A DNA stretch of 64,000 bases, taken from positions 14,963,651-15,027,650 of the forward strand of contig OU452203.1 in assembly GCA_911728435.2 (NCBI GenBank). Reading direction: 5' to 3'. Every line of letters begins with the position of its first letter. Position 1 is the first letter of the stretch. Of this stretch, positions 51,914 to 63,637 are shown in pieces. Under the pieces are notes generated by a model. That model was not told where the DNA came from and searched no databases. It worked only from the letters and a program-made list of their open reading frames with translations. The DNA comes from Apoderus coryli. Lineage: Eukaryota > Arthropoda > Insecta > Coleoptera > Attelabidae. Position numbers and translations under genes: made by a program.

Positions 51914-54505
51914 TAACATTGATAGATTTTAATTCAAACGATATTTTGTGCCATCAACATGAACTAAAAGTTATAAACAACCCTTAAAATTATTTTCTTC
52001 AATTGGTAGCTGGTTTTGTGGAAAATTACATTCACACTAGATAGAATAGATACCCATGATCCTGAGTATCTCTCATCCACACTAGAGATTTGTGTTTTTC
52101 CCATAATTTTGAACAAGGAAAAATTAGTGGCACCAATAGTAGCAACCCCTGTCTGTCTGTTCCACATTACACAAGAATTTTGTGAATAGAAATAGAAAAA
52201 TACTATGCAAACTTTTCTAAAGAGTTGACCCTTGGCACTGAGTAAATGTATTCATGAATACACCACGACTTTCAAAAATATTCTTGCAATAGTTTTAATT
52301 GATTATAGGAATTAAAATTATTATGAAATTTTGCCATATTTCTGTACACGATTAATGTGTAAAGCAGCTTATTTACGATTTACATTAAAAGTAATAATTG
52401 TAATTACAGTTATTTGTAATTATTTACTACATTATTTCAGATGTGGGTGGATTTACTGTTTTTCAATTTACCATAAATAATTATTATGTAAAGATATATT
52501 TGCACAAATTATTAATTATTGTAAATATTAAGTATCTATTAATAATTATAAGGAAGCTGTTTTGCATATTATGGAATTTATGAATGTGAATTGTATAAAA
52601 AGTGATACTGTAATCAATTATGCAGGTTTGTATTTACGAACATTTATATTGAGGTGCAATGTTTCTGTATATTTTTGAGCAATTTTACTTGATCATATTT
52701 TGTAATCCAACATGAACTGAAATATGAAATAAATGTATAATTCTAAACTAAAATAATAAAAAATTCTAAACGCTTTGTCTTAAAATGGTCATCTCGTATG
52801 GGTATTCAGTTTAGTTTTAGGTAACCAACCATTTGATGAAGTTTCTGTTGCTGTTGTATCCTTAACAACGTCCAACCTTCGAATTACATTGCTAGTGCTA
52901 TCATTCTTCGCGATGTGCCTTTTTACAAAGCTCATTCTGTTCAATGGTGAAATCATTTTTTTAATGAAGACTTACGCATACGGTTCACTTGGGCATTACA
53001 ATGGGACTATCAGGGCTTTTCGTATACCTGTAAATTAAAGAATGAAGTCAGTTGAAGCGAGTGTATTACTATAACTATTATCTTATAAACAAACTTCGGG
53101 AATAGATTTCCCGTGTAGCAAACAGTTGTTCTAAATTTTATTGAAGTCCACATCTACCAGTTTCAGATAGGAATACATTACTATTAAAATATCAAGCTAA
53201 TCAATCACATAATTACAGTAGAGATGTGTCATTGTCTATTCTAGTGGTGGAATTTACCTTTACTTGATAATTTAAGGATGCGCAACAATAGAGTCTTTCT
53301 ATTACTTCCTCTTTTCGTTCCACCATAGAAGCAAATCTGAGATCTGAGAATATAATCCCTGACTGTTTCTGAACTGCTTAGAAAACACACATTTAAGTAT
53401 TCGGTATTGTTAGGTATTACATTGAAAATGCGTTATATAACTTTTATGTCACACATAATTTAACTTCATTTTCCAAACAAGCATAAACAAAACATAATAA
53501 ATTATAATAAAAAGTAATCTTCATTGCACCAGTAAAGTTTTAATTGGTAAGTATTTTACTGTAGAAAATATAAACGAGTAGTAAGTTTTTTTATAAGAAT
53601 ATGCTATGGTTTTGGGTAAGGATATGCTTATAAGTTTACCGATTTCAAACGAATTGTTTTACGCTAACTCTAGAATATTCTATTAGTCTACTGAAGTGGA
53701 ATAGAAATTAGAGCAATGCTTTTACTATTTATATTATTTTTTTATTATAGTTTAATGAAATAGATCGTGTCAAAAAATTACACAAATCTATCACTAACAA
53801 ACTTATGTTTATTTGGTTATACAGTTTGTATATTCATCTTAAAACCGTCAAAGCTAAGAGAGTATTTTCAACTTTAACAGTTTTAAATATGTATACAGAT
53901 GTTGGCCAAAAATTATACTTTATAATATACCTACCTTTACAATAAAACAAAAAGCAATTTTAAAGCTATAACCAGCTTTTAAAATTGGTAGACTTTCTTA
54001 TTACGCACCTGTAATTTTTCATATGGAAGTAATAATTACGAATTGGATACGAACTTAAAATGTGTTATTTTATCGAACTTATTTTCACACCGAATTATGA
54101 TAAATACTGCCACACGCATTGAATTATCGGCAAATGCAATGTGGCTTTGGAAAAACTCGTTATAGTTTCGTTTAATAAACATGAAATAATATCAATACAA
54201 GTAAAAGTACAGTCACATATACATTTTAATTTAACGTTTTAAAGAACGTTTTTGAACAGTGGCGCGTGAAATCTGCACGAAAGTTGGAAGTTTTCGGCAA
54301 AATTTGCCAAGAAATATAGGACACATATTTAAAATTTTTCTGTCATATTTATGTACCATTCACATATCCATTGTTTGAAGATATTTTCCTTTTTCCTAGA
54401 TACCTACAAAAATTCACCTAAAGCACAGAGGTCTTCATCGAATAAGGAGGTTATGAAATATACGAGTACCAATGCCCAAGTATAAACAATGATTTGCAAG
54501 AGTTA
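51914..54505. other. Intron 5, second part
   Basis: AT-rich, nothing recognised. Confidence 0.4.
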
Positions 54506-55510
54506 TTAGGTCATTCAATAAGTCCGTAGGATGACACATAGATGGCGTTACTAGAATTATTTCCATATAATTTTTATTGAGTACTAACCTTCAAACGATA
54601 CGTGTATAAATTTGAGAGTAATCTGACTATTGATTCGTGAGTTATAGCATTTTGTGTGAGGCAACGTTTGTTATTGAAAAAAGAATGGAAAGAAGTGAAT
54701 TTCGAGGCGACGCCGACGCGACGCCCCAATGTGGCTGTTATTCCAAAAAACGTCAAAAAAATTCACAAATTGGTTATGAATGATCGCAAATTGAAGGTGC
54801 ACGAGCTAGCTGATATTGTAATCAGCTGTTAGTGTTTTTACCATTTTAAACAAACATTTGTGTATGCAAAAGCTCTGTGGGTGCCGCGTGAGCTCACAGT
54901 CGACCAAAATCAACAACGAATTGATGCTTTAGAGGAGTGTTTGGCGCTGTTAAACCGCAATAAAATGGAATTCTATCGTCGATATGTGACAATGGATGAA
55001 ACATGGCTTCACTGTTACACACCAGAATCCAAAAGACAGTCAGCTGAGTGGACAGTAATCGGCGAATCGAATCCAAAGCGAACAAAGAAGCAACAGGCGG
55101 CCGGTAAGGTGATGGCGTCTGTATTTTGGAATTGGAACGGAATAATATTCCTCGACTACCTCCAAAAATGAACCACCATCAACAGCGACTGGTACTGTGT
55201 ACTTTTGGATCGATTGAAGACTGAAATTGCAAAGAAACGGTCACATTTGCAAAAGAAAAAAATGTTTTTTCTCTAAAACAATGCACCGTGTCACAAATCG
55301 ATGAAAGCTATGGCCAAATTGAATGAATTGGGCTTCAAACTGAGGCAAATCTTGACGGGAAAGAGAAATCGTTCTATAAAAGTGGTATCCAAAAGGAAAA
55401 TCCCTATACTCGTTGTATTGGCCTTGAAGGCAATGTTGAATTATAAAATCAAGTTTTGTCAAAATTTTGTTTTTTTCTTACTTATCCTACCGACTTATTG
55501 AATGGCCGTT
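54506..55510 (+). mobile_element. Mariner element, near-complete ends, defective transposase
   Basis: The ends TTAGGTCATTCAATAAGTCC (left) and, read inward, AACGGCCATTCAATAAGTCG are flanked by TA on each side, giving 1005 bp against about 1.3 kb for an intact mariner. The plus strand reads VIPKNVKKIHKLVMNDRKLK, LWVPRELTVDQNQQRID, VTMDETWLHCYTPESKRQS, VMASVFWNWNGIIFLDYLQK, a stop, NNAPCHKSMKAMAKLNELGF, then after a deletion and shift ANLDGKEKSFYKSGIQ and TRCIGLEGNVEL. The first catalytic Asp (MDETW) is intact. The second (normally QDNAPCH) is replaced by a stop, and the third (SPDLAPSDY) is deleted. Confidence 0.92.
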
Positions 55511-57369
55511 TAAATATGCTAGAGATTCTCTAGAAAATGTCTTACATTTAAAAAAATGCTTGTTTTTTTTCGTATGTTAGACTCAAAATAATCCTGCCAC
55601 ATACATTAACTCAAAATGAATCAACAACTGTGAGTCTGAAACTATAGTTTTATAGGATTTTTATGAGCTGTTTTTATAAAAGATTTACCTAATACATAAG
55701 TTTGATTTAATATAAACCTTCCCTTCTCTTAAGTTATTCGGTATAACCTGGAATGCAACACGTAAATATTACAGAAGGCAAACTGAATTCAGTCTTCGTA
55801 GATTTCTGATCGCCTTCGGCTTTAAAAATAAATTGTTAAAATACGTATCTTGTGCAAATAGAAATATCAATCACGTAAAAGTCATAATTTCAACCATTTT
55901 TTTATTAAGAAATTGCGAATATTTGTACGAAACTCCAAACGCTAATTAAGTCCTTAACTTTTACTTCAACTAGCATATTATAACAATTTTGATCAAACAC
56001 GTTTTAACCGGCACGATAACCAATAAAGATATCAATTTAGCACATAACTTACATAATAATATTGTAGTATTTTCATTAATTAACTTTATGATCTTGATAT
56101 TATATTATGTTTATTATTACATATAAGTAAGATATAAAATGCAACTTCGTTCAATTTACTTATTTTTTCGTAATATTTATAGGTTAGAAAGTATTAAAAG
56201 TGCATGCATTGGAATTGTTGGGATAAAGTTATAAATTTTAATGATTTTAGTTTATGGATATAATAATGCAATTTTACTAATTGGTGCTCTCACAGATTAT
56301 CATCTGATAAGATACTACGTATATAGTAAACTTATTTTAGTACCATGTGAATTTTGCATGATCCTAATTATATATTTTACTAACAACTTAAATAACAAGC
56401 AAAATACTAGTTAAATTTGTAAAACTGGGCAATCGAAATCTCAATTTATTAAGTTCATTTATTAAATTAAGAAAACTGGAAGGAAAGCAGAAGACTAGAT
56501 TCGATGATGAAGTAAATGCCTGCCAACATGATACAAAGATATCGATGAGATTACGACTATTGAAATGAGCCAACAAATAAATAATAATAATAAAATTCGA
56601 ATATTGAAAAAGACTGAGAAGCTTTATGCAAGGTGCACGCTCAACTAAAGATTGCAAGGAGAAACCCTTTCTATTGTGAATTTGGCACTCTACAAGCGAA
56701 ATCCCAGCGAATTTTTGTATAGATTTAAAACTGTGGATAAATTTATCTTGGTTTCTCCATTATACTTTTCCGAAACTAAAAAACAGTCAAAACAATGAGT
56801 ATAACGAAAAAGTAATCCATGCTGTAAATCTCACATGAATGGTAGGTATCAATACATTATGAAAAATATGTTAGTCTTGATTGAGATCTTATTGAAATAT
56901 GATAGATAGCACAGTTAATAGCCCGACAGCTACAAGCATAGAAGCCTCGAATGCTATATTGATCAAATTACTCCAATAACCGATTCTGAGAATCAATTAA
57001 AAGCTTTCCTGCACGAAGCTAGTGAAAATCTGCAACAAGGAATTGTTTTGTTTAAACCCATTGCACCTGCTAAAACAAACTCCAAACAGTATTTAGACAG
57101 GGCAGAATCTTACAACATACCAAGAATATGCCTATAAATACTAAGCAACTTTCTTCCTACATCTGGAATATTGAGATAACTCGAACTAAATTAAATGTTA
57201 AAACACAAATTGGACTTTAAAGGTTGTTAGTAATATCGAACTAACTCTTTTCTCAAAAGTATCAACTTCTTACGGTTGGTTGAAACGTATTGAAATTAAT
57301 AAATTTGAATTTTTTACTGAAATTAGTTTTTTTAATCAATATAATCTCCGTCAACTTTAACATACTGGA
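55511..57369. other. Intron 5 segment
   Basis: AT-rich, no gene. The minus frame 56388-56657 is unassigned. Confidence 0.35.
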
Positions 57370-57712
57370 TCCTCCAATAATTTTATATCATATTTGTAAT
57401 GATTTTCTGACGGCTTCTGAGATCTCTATGGTATCACGAATATAACGTTTAGTCATACTTGGATCTTCATAAACAGTAGCATACACTTGCTTAATGATTT
57501 CTGGCGTTGTTGCACTTCTTGTTGGACGTCCACTACGTGGTTCATCTTCAACGCTTCAACGACCAGGTTTCAAGTCTAAAACCGATTGATGTTCAATTAG
57601 AAAGGAAAAAGCAAATTCATCTAACACTTTTACTGACTTTGTATGAATTTCTGTTACTGATAAACCTTCCAAATCAAAGAATTTTATCACTGCACCATAT
57701 TCGGTTTTTGCC
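57370..57712 (-). pseudogene. Mariner transposase N-terminal relic
   Basis: The minus strand starts MAKTEYGAVIKFFDLEGLSV, continues EIHTKSV, then after a stop SVEDEPRSGRPTRSATTPEI with IKQVYATVYEDPSMTKRYI and IEISEAVRKSL. These are the two helix-turn-helix parts of mariner transposase, joined by the hallmark 'VEDEPRSGRP' linker. Sequence ends before the catalytic domain, so it is a 5' fragment. Confidence 0.82.
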
Positions 57713-58119
57713 ATTGTAAAAAATACACTGACACATGAATTTCGAATGGCTTGTTAAACAAGAATGAATTTCGAAATAATTTTTTTTGTGCTTAACGGAA
57801 AGATGAAATAATATTATAATGCCCAATAAAGAAATATAGGTTTCTCGACTGGTTAATTATTGGAGCGGCTTTCAATACTTTTTTCCAGCAATTGCTGCTG
57901 TTTATTTGCACTTGTATACAAACTCACACATCCTCGAGGGGTTGTATAGAGTTTACAGTCTGTTTTATATTAAAGCCGTGTTGTTTAAATACTCAAGCTA
58001 TTAAAATTGAAGACTTTATTAAAATAAAACTAACTAGATACCTATACATAGAAAATTCGAATTCCCTAAATTTTAATTGTATTCTTTGAAATTATAAATA
58101 AAAGTGAATTTAATTTCAG

Positions 58120-58251
58120 TTATTAGCATGGTCACGAAAAGTGGGCGAAGAAACTCTAAACAACATAGCTCTACTGCTTCGGTCAGCAGCAGATGCATCC
58201 AGCGTTAAATCAGTGGCAGGCAGCTTTGATGACTTCTTCTTTGCCGCATGG
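58120..58251 (+). CDS. Puratrophin-1-like exon 6, spectrin-like repeat
   Basis: The acceptor is tttaatttcag and the donor is gtaagt; it is 44 codons, phase 0 at both ends. The peptide contains LLAWSRKVGEETLNNIALLL and ends SFDDFFFAAW. The start AWSRKVGEETL fits the second helix of a spectrin-type repeat ('W..GE..L'), and the end runs straight into exon 7. The exon is too short to stand out as a long open frame, but both splice signals are strong and the aromatic DFFFAAW is coherent with the following KQIEKSNDLLEE. Direct joining to exon 5 after 14.9 kb gives ..DEAEELLAWSRK.., which reads as one continuous helix. Confidence 0.85.
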
Positions 58252-59639
58252 GTAAGTTTGAAAAAAATGGCTTTCAAAACTGTACCTATTATTATATTTA
58301 GATAATATATTTATATACTATTATTTTTCTATACAATTTCCAGCAAAATTTCACCTGTTGTAAACCTGTCGTTCAACATCACGAAGTTTATGTTTTAATT
58401 AAATGAAATAATTTGTATAGGATACAGTATAGTTCAAAATACAGGCACAACAAGGCAACGACAACGTGTAGTTATAATTTTAAAATAAAAAGTTTCATTT
58501 GTGTCTGTTTTTACCAACAGACTTTAAAGGATTTGAATGTTTCTGTTTGGATAACTTATGTAAATGCATAACTTTTCATCCGGGAAAATAAGCATCTACT
58601 GATGTACGATATTATAATTATTGATAGCAACAATCTAAAGAGTTGTCCAAGTCTTGGGTGCACTGTGCTCAGATATTTAAAGTTATTTAACCGACATATT
58701 CTTATATTCACTATTACATAACCGAGTGCATTCAAATGTACATATCGACATCATCTGGTCATGCTCCATAATAGTGGGCCGATTAATGAACAAATTCCCA
58801 ACAGGTTTTGTTTAATCTCTATCAGTAACAATCATTCATTAACACGATTTTTAACCCTTATTAGTTTTACAGGGCAGAAGTCAAATATATTACCTTATTG
58901 ACATAAACGAAAATTAGATTCTGATACAGAATGTTTGCTCTATCTCGACCAACCGCAAAACAAGCAATTATCGTTCAGCTGTATTTTTAGGATTAGGCGA
59001 ATCTCGGGTGAGGATATATTATAACATAGAAAAAAAGTTGTTTCCAATTTTCGAAATTATCTGTTTCTTGAGATCATATAGCCCCGAAATTTTATGAAAT
59101 CTACTGTATTATATTTTGCATTATTATATTGACTTTATGCATAGGTACATAATATATTAATCTACTATGCGTGTCACTTTCTTACCTGCTTAGATAATAA
59201 ACTTATTGCCTTTAAGCAACAGTGTAATATTTCCATATCGAACACTATAATATTGCTTCGAAAAAAAGAATAAAAGAATGTTTATAATAATAATTATTAT
59301 AATTATAATCGTGACTATATAGATTTTTTTAGCATATATAGTTGTGAGAAAACAGTCTTGTAGTACTTAATACTGATGAAAGGAAGCAGGAAGCTAGTTG
59401 ACATTTTGCATTTATACCAACTTGTTATTTTATAGTATGAGATATGATATTTTGTAAATCTGAAAAATTACCTCTGTATAAGATTTCATTGATAAAACAT
59501 CTTGTATAATATTAAATTTCAATAATTTGAAAAAATATAATTATAATAATTAAATTTCAACCCTAATGATGCTAACTTTGCTTGAAGAAAATAGACTACC
59601 GATAAATCTTTAGTCATTCGGTACTTTGTTTCTTTTATG
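58252..59639. other. Intron 6, first part
   Basis: AT-rich, nothing recognised. Confidence 0.4.
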
Positions 59640-60100
59640 ATCGGTTTTTTGCCGCTGCTTGATCACTGCAAAAAATCTCTCTTGCAAAATATCTTCCTTT
59701 CTGGAGTTCTAAAAATGTTCTGTATAGGATCTTTTTGACAAACCCTGTACTCCAATTCAATCTGACGATCACCTAACATCGGTTGCCTATCCAATCAAGG
59801 TTCGAAACACTTTTTCCATATTCGCCTGATTTGCACCATATCACAATAAGGTCATATTATACTATGCATTAAAAGAACAAGATTTCAGTCATTTGAAGCT
59901 GTGAAAAAAAAATCAGCATGCGGCGTTATTGACAGAAGAGAACTTAGCATTGTTAGAAAAATTGGAAAATAAACACGGAGAGTTGTATGAAAGCCGCGAG
60001 TTTTGTCTATGGTTTTTCGAAAAAGCAATAAACTATAGAAAAACATATACAGTCCACATGGTTTATAGTGAAACTCTTTAGAGTGCAATTTTTTCAAGGC
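59640..60100 (+). pseudogene. Mariner transposase C-terminal relic (weak)
   Basis: A heavily shifted reading shows a YSPDL-like piece near 59820, then FQSFEAVKKK-like text and a run resembling 'LLTxEELxxxxxxWKxRxxxC' near 59940. This order is that of a mariner C-terminus. The match is partial and rests on several frame changes. Confidence 0.45.
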
Positions 60101-60639
60101 TTAGAATATTTTAATGCCATTTAATTATAATTTAACTTAGTCTGGAAACCCCTAGGACAAACTATCAATACAGAACACCAATTTCAATGATGTAAAGAAA
60201 TAATAATGAGGTGCAACATTGGCATTTTTTATGACAGTTTAAAAAAATTTAGGAAATCAATTATCTCGCAATTTATTTCAGGATAATTCGATTATTACAA
60301 AGTGTATTTTTTCGATATTTGTGTTTCTTGTTTTTGCTTAGTTTTTTCATATATATTTAGTTCTAAGTTTTGTTCTTTCGTTTTTTTTGTTGGTAATATT
60401 GTATGTTTTTGTTATTGATATTATTCTTGTAAGCAAACTTTATAACTGGGTTATATGACCTGTGTAAGTTGTTGCAAATAAATAAAATGTAAAAAGCCCA
60501 GCATATAGTGAGTCTTTAAAATGACTAGCACTCTATATAATGAAATTTTTACCGGACTTTTATGTATAAATTTTTATGCATTTATTGAGATGTTGGCCTT
60601 TTCGGGTTTCCCATTTAAATTTTTATATCGCATTCTTTT

Positions 60640-61107
60640 GAAAATGTTGTTAACGCGTTTATAACGCTTGATGTTGGATCTCCCAACTGACCAAGAGATA
60701 ATTGACGATATAAAAAGTATAGACGATCATGAAGAAGGAACTGAAACCGGGGAGTGTCCTGCTAAATTTAGTGAAAATGAAATAAGAAACGCATTTGACA
60801 TTGTGCGAACTACTCTCAGGGGCCAGTAAAGGGTACCTGATCGAATCTTTGCATTTGAATAATTGCGAAAATTTCATTGACAAAAATTATTTTTCAAAAG
60901 TAATGTTCAAAAGAAAATAACTGAAAATTTTAGCAATTTTTTAAAACTCCACAAATTCCTTTATTCTTATGTAATGTGTACGTAGATTATAATTCAATTT
61001 TGAGATTTTTTTTGTTGCTTGTTGATTTTTTCTGTATATAGTGAAAAACTCTCTATAGCGCAATTTCGGTCGACATTTTAATCTTTCACTATATAGAGGT
61101 TCGACTG
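60640..61107 (+). mobile_element. Pogo-like transposon 3' end
   Basis: The coding remnant reads LDLPTDQEIIDDIKS, DHEEGTETGECPAKFSENEI and RNAFDIVRTTLRGQ before a stop. This is the acidic C-terminal tail typical of pogo/Tigger/jerky-type transposases. The sequence ends at 61107 with a terminal repeat that reads inward CAGTCGAACCTCTATATAGTG, followed by TA (61108-61109), the expected pogo/mariner target. The 5' part was not found. The element stops about 70 bases before exon 7. Confidence 0.72.
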
Positions 61108-61178
61108 TACAGTTTTTTGACAATCGCAAATCTGTTTACAGTTTTTTTCTCTAATCATAAATAACCTGTATGTTCCAG

Positions 61179-61457
61179 AAACAAATTGAAAAATCCAACG
61201 ACCTCTTGGAAGAATGCAAAAGCGTTAAGGAATCTAAAGGGCAACAACTTAGAGATGTTGCGTCTTCACTCGCAGGTCAAATGAAAGTATTTCGAGAACG
61301 ACTTGAAGATACTCGTGAGAAAATTGAGTGCAGTTCAAGGTGTTTCCTATTGGTAGAGTCGTGCCATGATATATTGGAAGATGACAATAAAGAACAAGAG
61401 GGTTTTATTAAATTGGCCGAAAAATCTGGAAACGATAGACTCTTACAATTATGCAAG
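61179..61457 (+). CDS. Puratrophin-1-like exon 7, last spectrin-like helices
   Basis: The acceptor is tgttccag and the donor is gtaaaa; it is 93 codons, phase 0 at both ends. The peptide is helical: KQIEKSNDLLEECKSV.., ..MKVFRERLEDTREKIECSS.., ..LLVESCHDILEDDNKEQEGF... It completes a spectrin-type three-helix unit before the linker. A pogo-like transposon end lies only about 70 bases upstream of this exon, so the branch point and polypyrimidine tract sit in the narrow gap between them. It begins the compact 3' half of the gene, with the next intron only 54 bases long. Confidence 0.9.
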
Positions 61458-61511
61458 GTAAAATATTAAGTTTAAGTGATCGAAAATTGTTTTCAATACA
61501 CCATTTTTCAG

Positions 61512-61779
61512 TCTGCAGGTAACGAACATCAGCATGTAACGCAGCCGCCGGACAAAAGTAAACCTTTGCGTTCCCCTAATATCATGACCTGTAGTACCCC
61601 AAAATCACACAACACACAAATCAGAAGACGATCTGTCAGTTCATTGGCGTACATCTACCATTGTAATCATCATGCTGCCGGTGAAATGTGTAACTGTTAT
61701 GAGTCTGATACAGAAAATTCAGTTGCATATAAACTGAAGAAGAAATACATTCAGACGTTGCAAAATTGCGCTTGTCAAG
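61512..61779 (+). CDS. Puratrophin-1-like exon 8, Ser/Cys-rich linker
   Basis: The acceptor is atttttcag after a 54-base intron, phase 0 in and phase 1 out. The peptide has basic/serine (RRRSVSSLAYIY), His/Cys (HCNHHAAGEMCNCYES) and a final NCAC run. It looks disordered and may be phosphorylated at RRRSVS; I recognise no named domain. The 3' end is ambiguous: ending at 61779 uses a GC donor (AAG|GCATGT), while ending at 61773 uses a GT donor with poor context (CTT|GTCAAG). Both leave phase 1 and join in frame to exon 9, differing by two codons (Gln-Gly). Reading on without splicing reaches TGA at once. Confidence 0.82.
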
Positions 61780-61880
61780 GCATGTGAATACTTGTACAAT
61801 ATATTTCTCTACGTAACTACATTAAATTATTAATAAGCTCACAATAAAGAATTTAAATTTTGTTTTGTATTTCAACAAAG

Positions 61881-62196
61881 GTAATGGCGACACTCTGGAA
61901 CGAAAAAATAGCGGTACTCTCGGTGGGATAAAAGAAGAACGAGAAAGCGTTGAAAATATACTAGAAAAGCTGGACGATTGCAGACGCTGCGACAGCGGTC
62001 TCTCAACGGCAGAAAATTCAATTGGCGAGGAAAGTGTATACAAGAAAAAGCTACAAAGAACCTGCTCATGTCAATATTATCGGGACAGATGTACGTTATG
62101 CAGTGCAAGCGGTTCTAGTACTGGTTCTAATCAAGATAATACGGATAATCAGCAGGATAGCGTTTTGGAGGAAGGCAGTGATGGATTTAATAAAAG
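61881..62196 (+). CDS. Puratrophin-1-like exon 9, acidic/Cys linker
   Basis: The acceptor is ttcaacaaag and the donor is gtacat, phase 1 in and phase 2 out, with 104 complete codons. The peptide includes KNSGTLGGIKEERES.., LEKLDDCRRCDSG, a cysteine cluster CSCQYYRDRCTLCSASGSS and an acidic tail NQDNTDNQQDSVLEEGS. Linkers between the spectrin-like and DH parts of this GEF group vary and are usually disordered. The Cys spacing C-x-C-x7-C-x2-C could bind metal, but that is inference. Open frames in other phases over this stretch, including two on the minus strand, are shadows. Confidence 0.88.
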
Positions 62197-62256
62197 GTAC
62201 ATAATATAGGTGTTAGTTGTTGAATATCATTACTTCATACAATATGGATGTTACAG

Positions 62257-62409
62257 TAATAGTAGTGAAGATATTGATGATGATCATTATGGGGAAGAAC
62301 GAAGAAAAGTACCTCCAGTATCAGCGAATAGTCATTTGTATTGCCATACTTCGACGTTCGATCTACCCTCAGAGGCTTTGTATAATAATATGGACCCCAA
62401 AACACAGAA
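62257..62409 (+). CDS. Puratrophin-1-like exon 10, linker into DH domain
   Basis: The acceptor is gatgttacag and the donor is gtaagt, phase 2 in and phase 2 out, with 50 complete codons between split ones. The peptide starts NSSEDIDDDHYGEERRK and ends ALYNNMDPKTQ, followed by the codon split with exon 11. The acidic serine stretch (SSEDIDDD) looks like a casein-kinase-2 type segment. The Leu-Tyr-Asn helix just before the junction leads into the first DH helix. The preceding intron is only 60 bases. Confidence 0.87.
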
Positions 62410-63180
62410 GTAAGTTTATAGTGAATTTTTTATTTGATCTAATATTAAATTTTTATTTGATCTGATGTTAATGTATGCTAACTAACCTATACCTGATTTA
62501 AAAAAAAAACTTAGTAGCGGTTTTATTTTGATGTTTCGTGATTTTAGGAAAATGAGTATCTTTGTTAATACTGAAGAGTTGGCTGATATATGTGAACAGA
62601 TATGGGCCACCTTTGTCTGCTTACAGTAGTAGTGTTTTTCCGCACACACTCATTTTGATCCTACTTAGTTTCTTCAAAACCAAACCATTGGTGACTAGTA
62701 TTCTTTAGGAAGATTTAAGTTGGAATTATATGTTTGCAACTACCTACTATAGCAATAGATTTAGGTCCAAGGTGCATTAAGAAGATTTCTTGCTTCTAAA
62801 AATGGAACCCATTTCATACCACGTTACTTTGCTCATAACCTCTTATAGGTTTTGTATCATACATATTCCTAATACAGCAGTCTATATGGATTGCAGACAA
62901 TTATTCCGGTTTCATATCCGATAAGATTCCTTCTATGTCGCTTACACGCTAGAACTTTTACGGTTTCATTCTTCGGTATTTTGGCTTATTTAACAGAATA
63001 CTGTTTCCAATATTTAGAGAGTTCTACTCAGTTCTCCATTTTTGTATCTTGATAAGCGTGTACAAATTAACCTCAAAATTCCAAACATCTTGTTGAAGAA
63101 TCCAAACTAACTCCAAATCTAAGTTTGGATCTAAAAAATAATTCAATTTTAATATTGTTTGACCAAATGTATTTTTATAG
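62410..63180. other. Intron 10
   Basis: A 771-base AT-rich intron without a recognised insertion. Confidence 0.5.
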
Positions 63181-63520
63181 GACCCTTAAATTCATCATTA
63201 AAGAAATGATTGAAACTGAACGTGATTATGTCAAATCCCTGGATTATATCATCGTAAATTACATTCCGGAACTACAACGTGAAGATATACCTCAAATTTT
63301 ACGTGGGCAACGCAACACAGTCTTTGGTAACGTAGAGAAGATATACGAATTTCATAGTCAACACTTTCTTAGAGAATTGGAAGAATGCGAAAATAATCCA
63401 CTTCAAGTTGGTCAAATCTTTCTGAAATTTAATCAGAGGTTTTATTTGTATGCTTTGTATAACAAGAATAAACCCAAATCAGATTCATTGATGTCAGAGT
63501 ATGGAACGACTTTCTTCAAG
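63181..63520 (+). CDS. Puratrophin-1-like exon 11, DH (RhoGEF) domain first part
   Basis: The acceptor is tttttatag and the donor is gtaaca, phase 2 in and phase 0 out, with 113 complete codons. It encodes conserved region 1 of the Dbl-homology domain: KEMIETERDYVKSLDYII, with the conserved Glu of the ETERDYV segment that contacts the GTPase switch regions in known DH structures. Next come ..GNVEKIYEFHSQHFLRELE.. (helices 2-3) and ..GQIFLKFNQRFYLYALY.. (helix 4). DH domains catalyse GDP release from Rho-family GTPases. An ATG earlier in the preceding intron is not used. Confidence 0.95.
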
Positions 63521-63637
63521 GTAACATTACGTTTTTCATAGTTTGTATCATTTTAACTTTGAGAATTTGAAGTTGCATTTGCCTTCCCAAAATACAAAGA
63601 TAGAGAGCATTTAAGGTTAATACGTTTAATTTTTTAG

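Noticed and set aside
61822..62108. Minus-strand open frames opposite exon 9
   Set aside because: Shadows of a coding exon that joins in phase on both sides.
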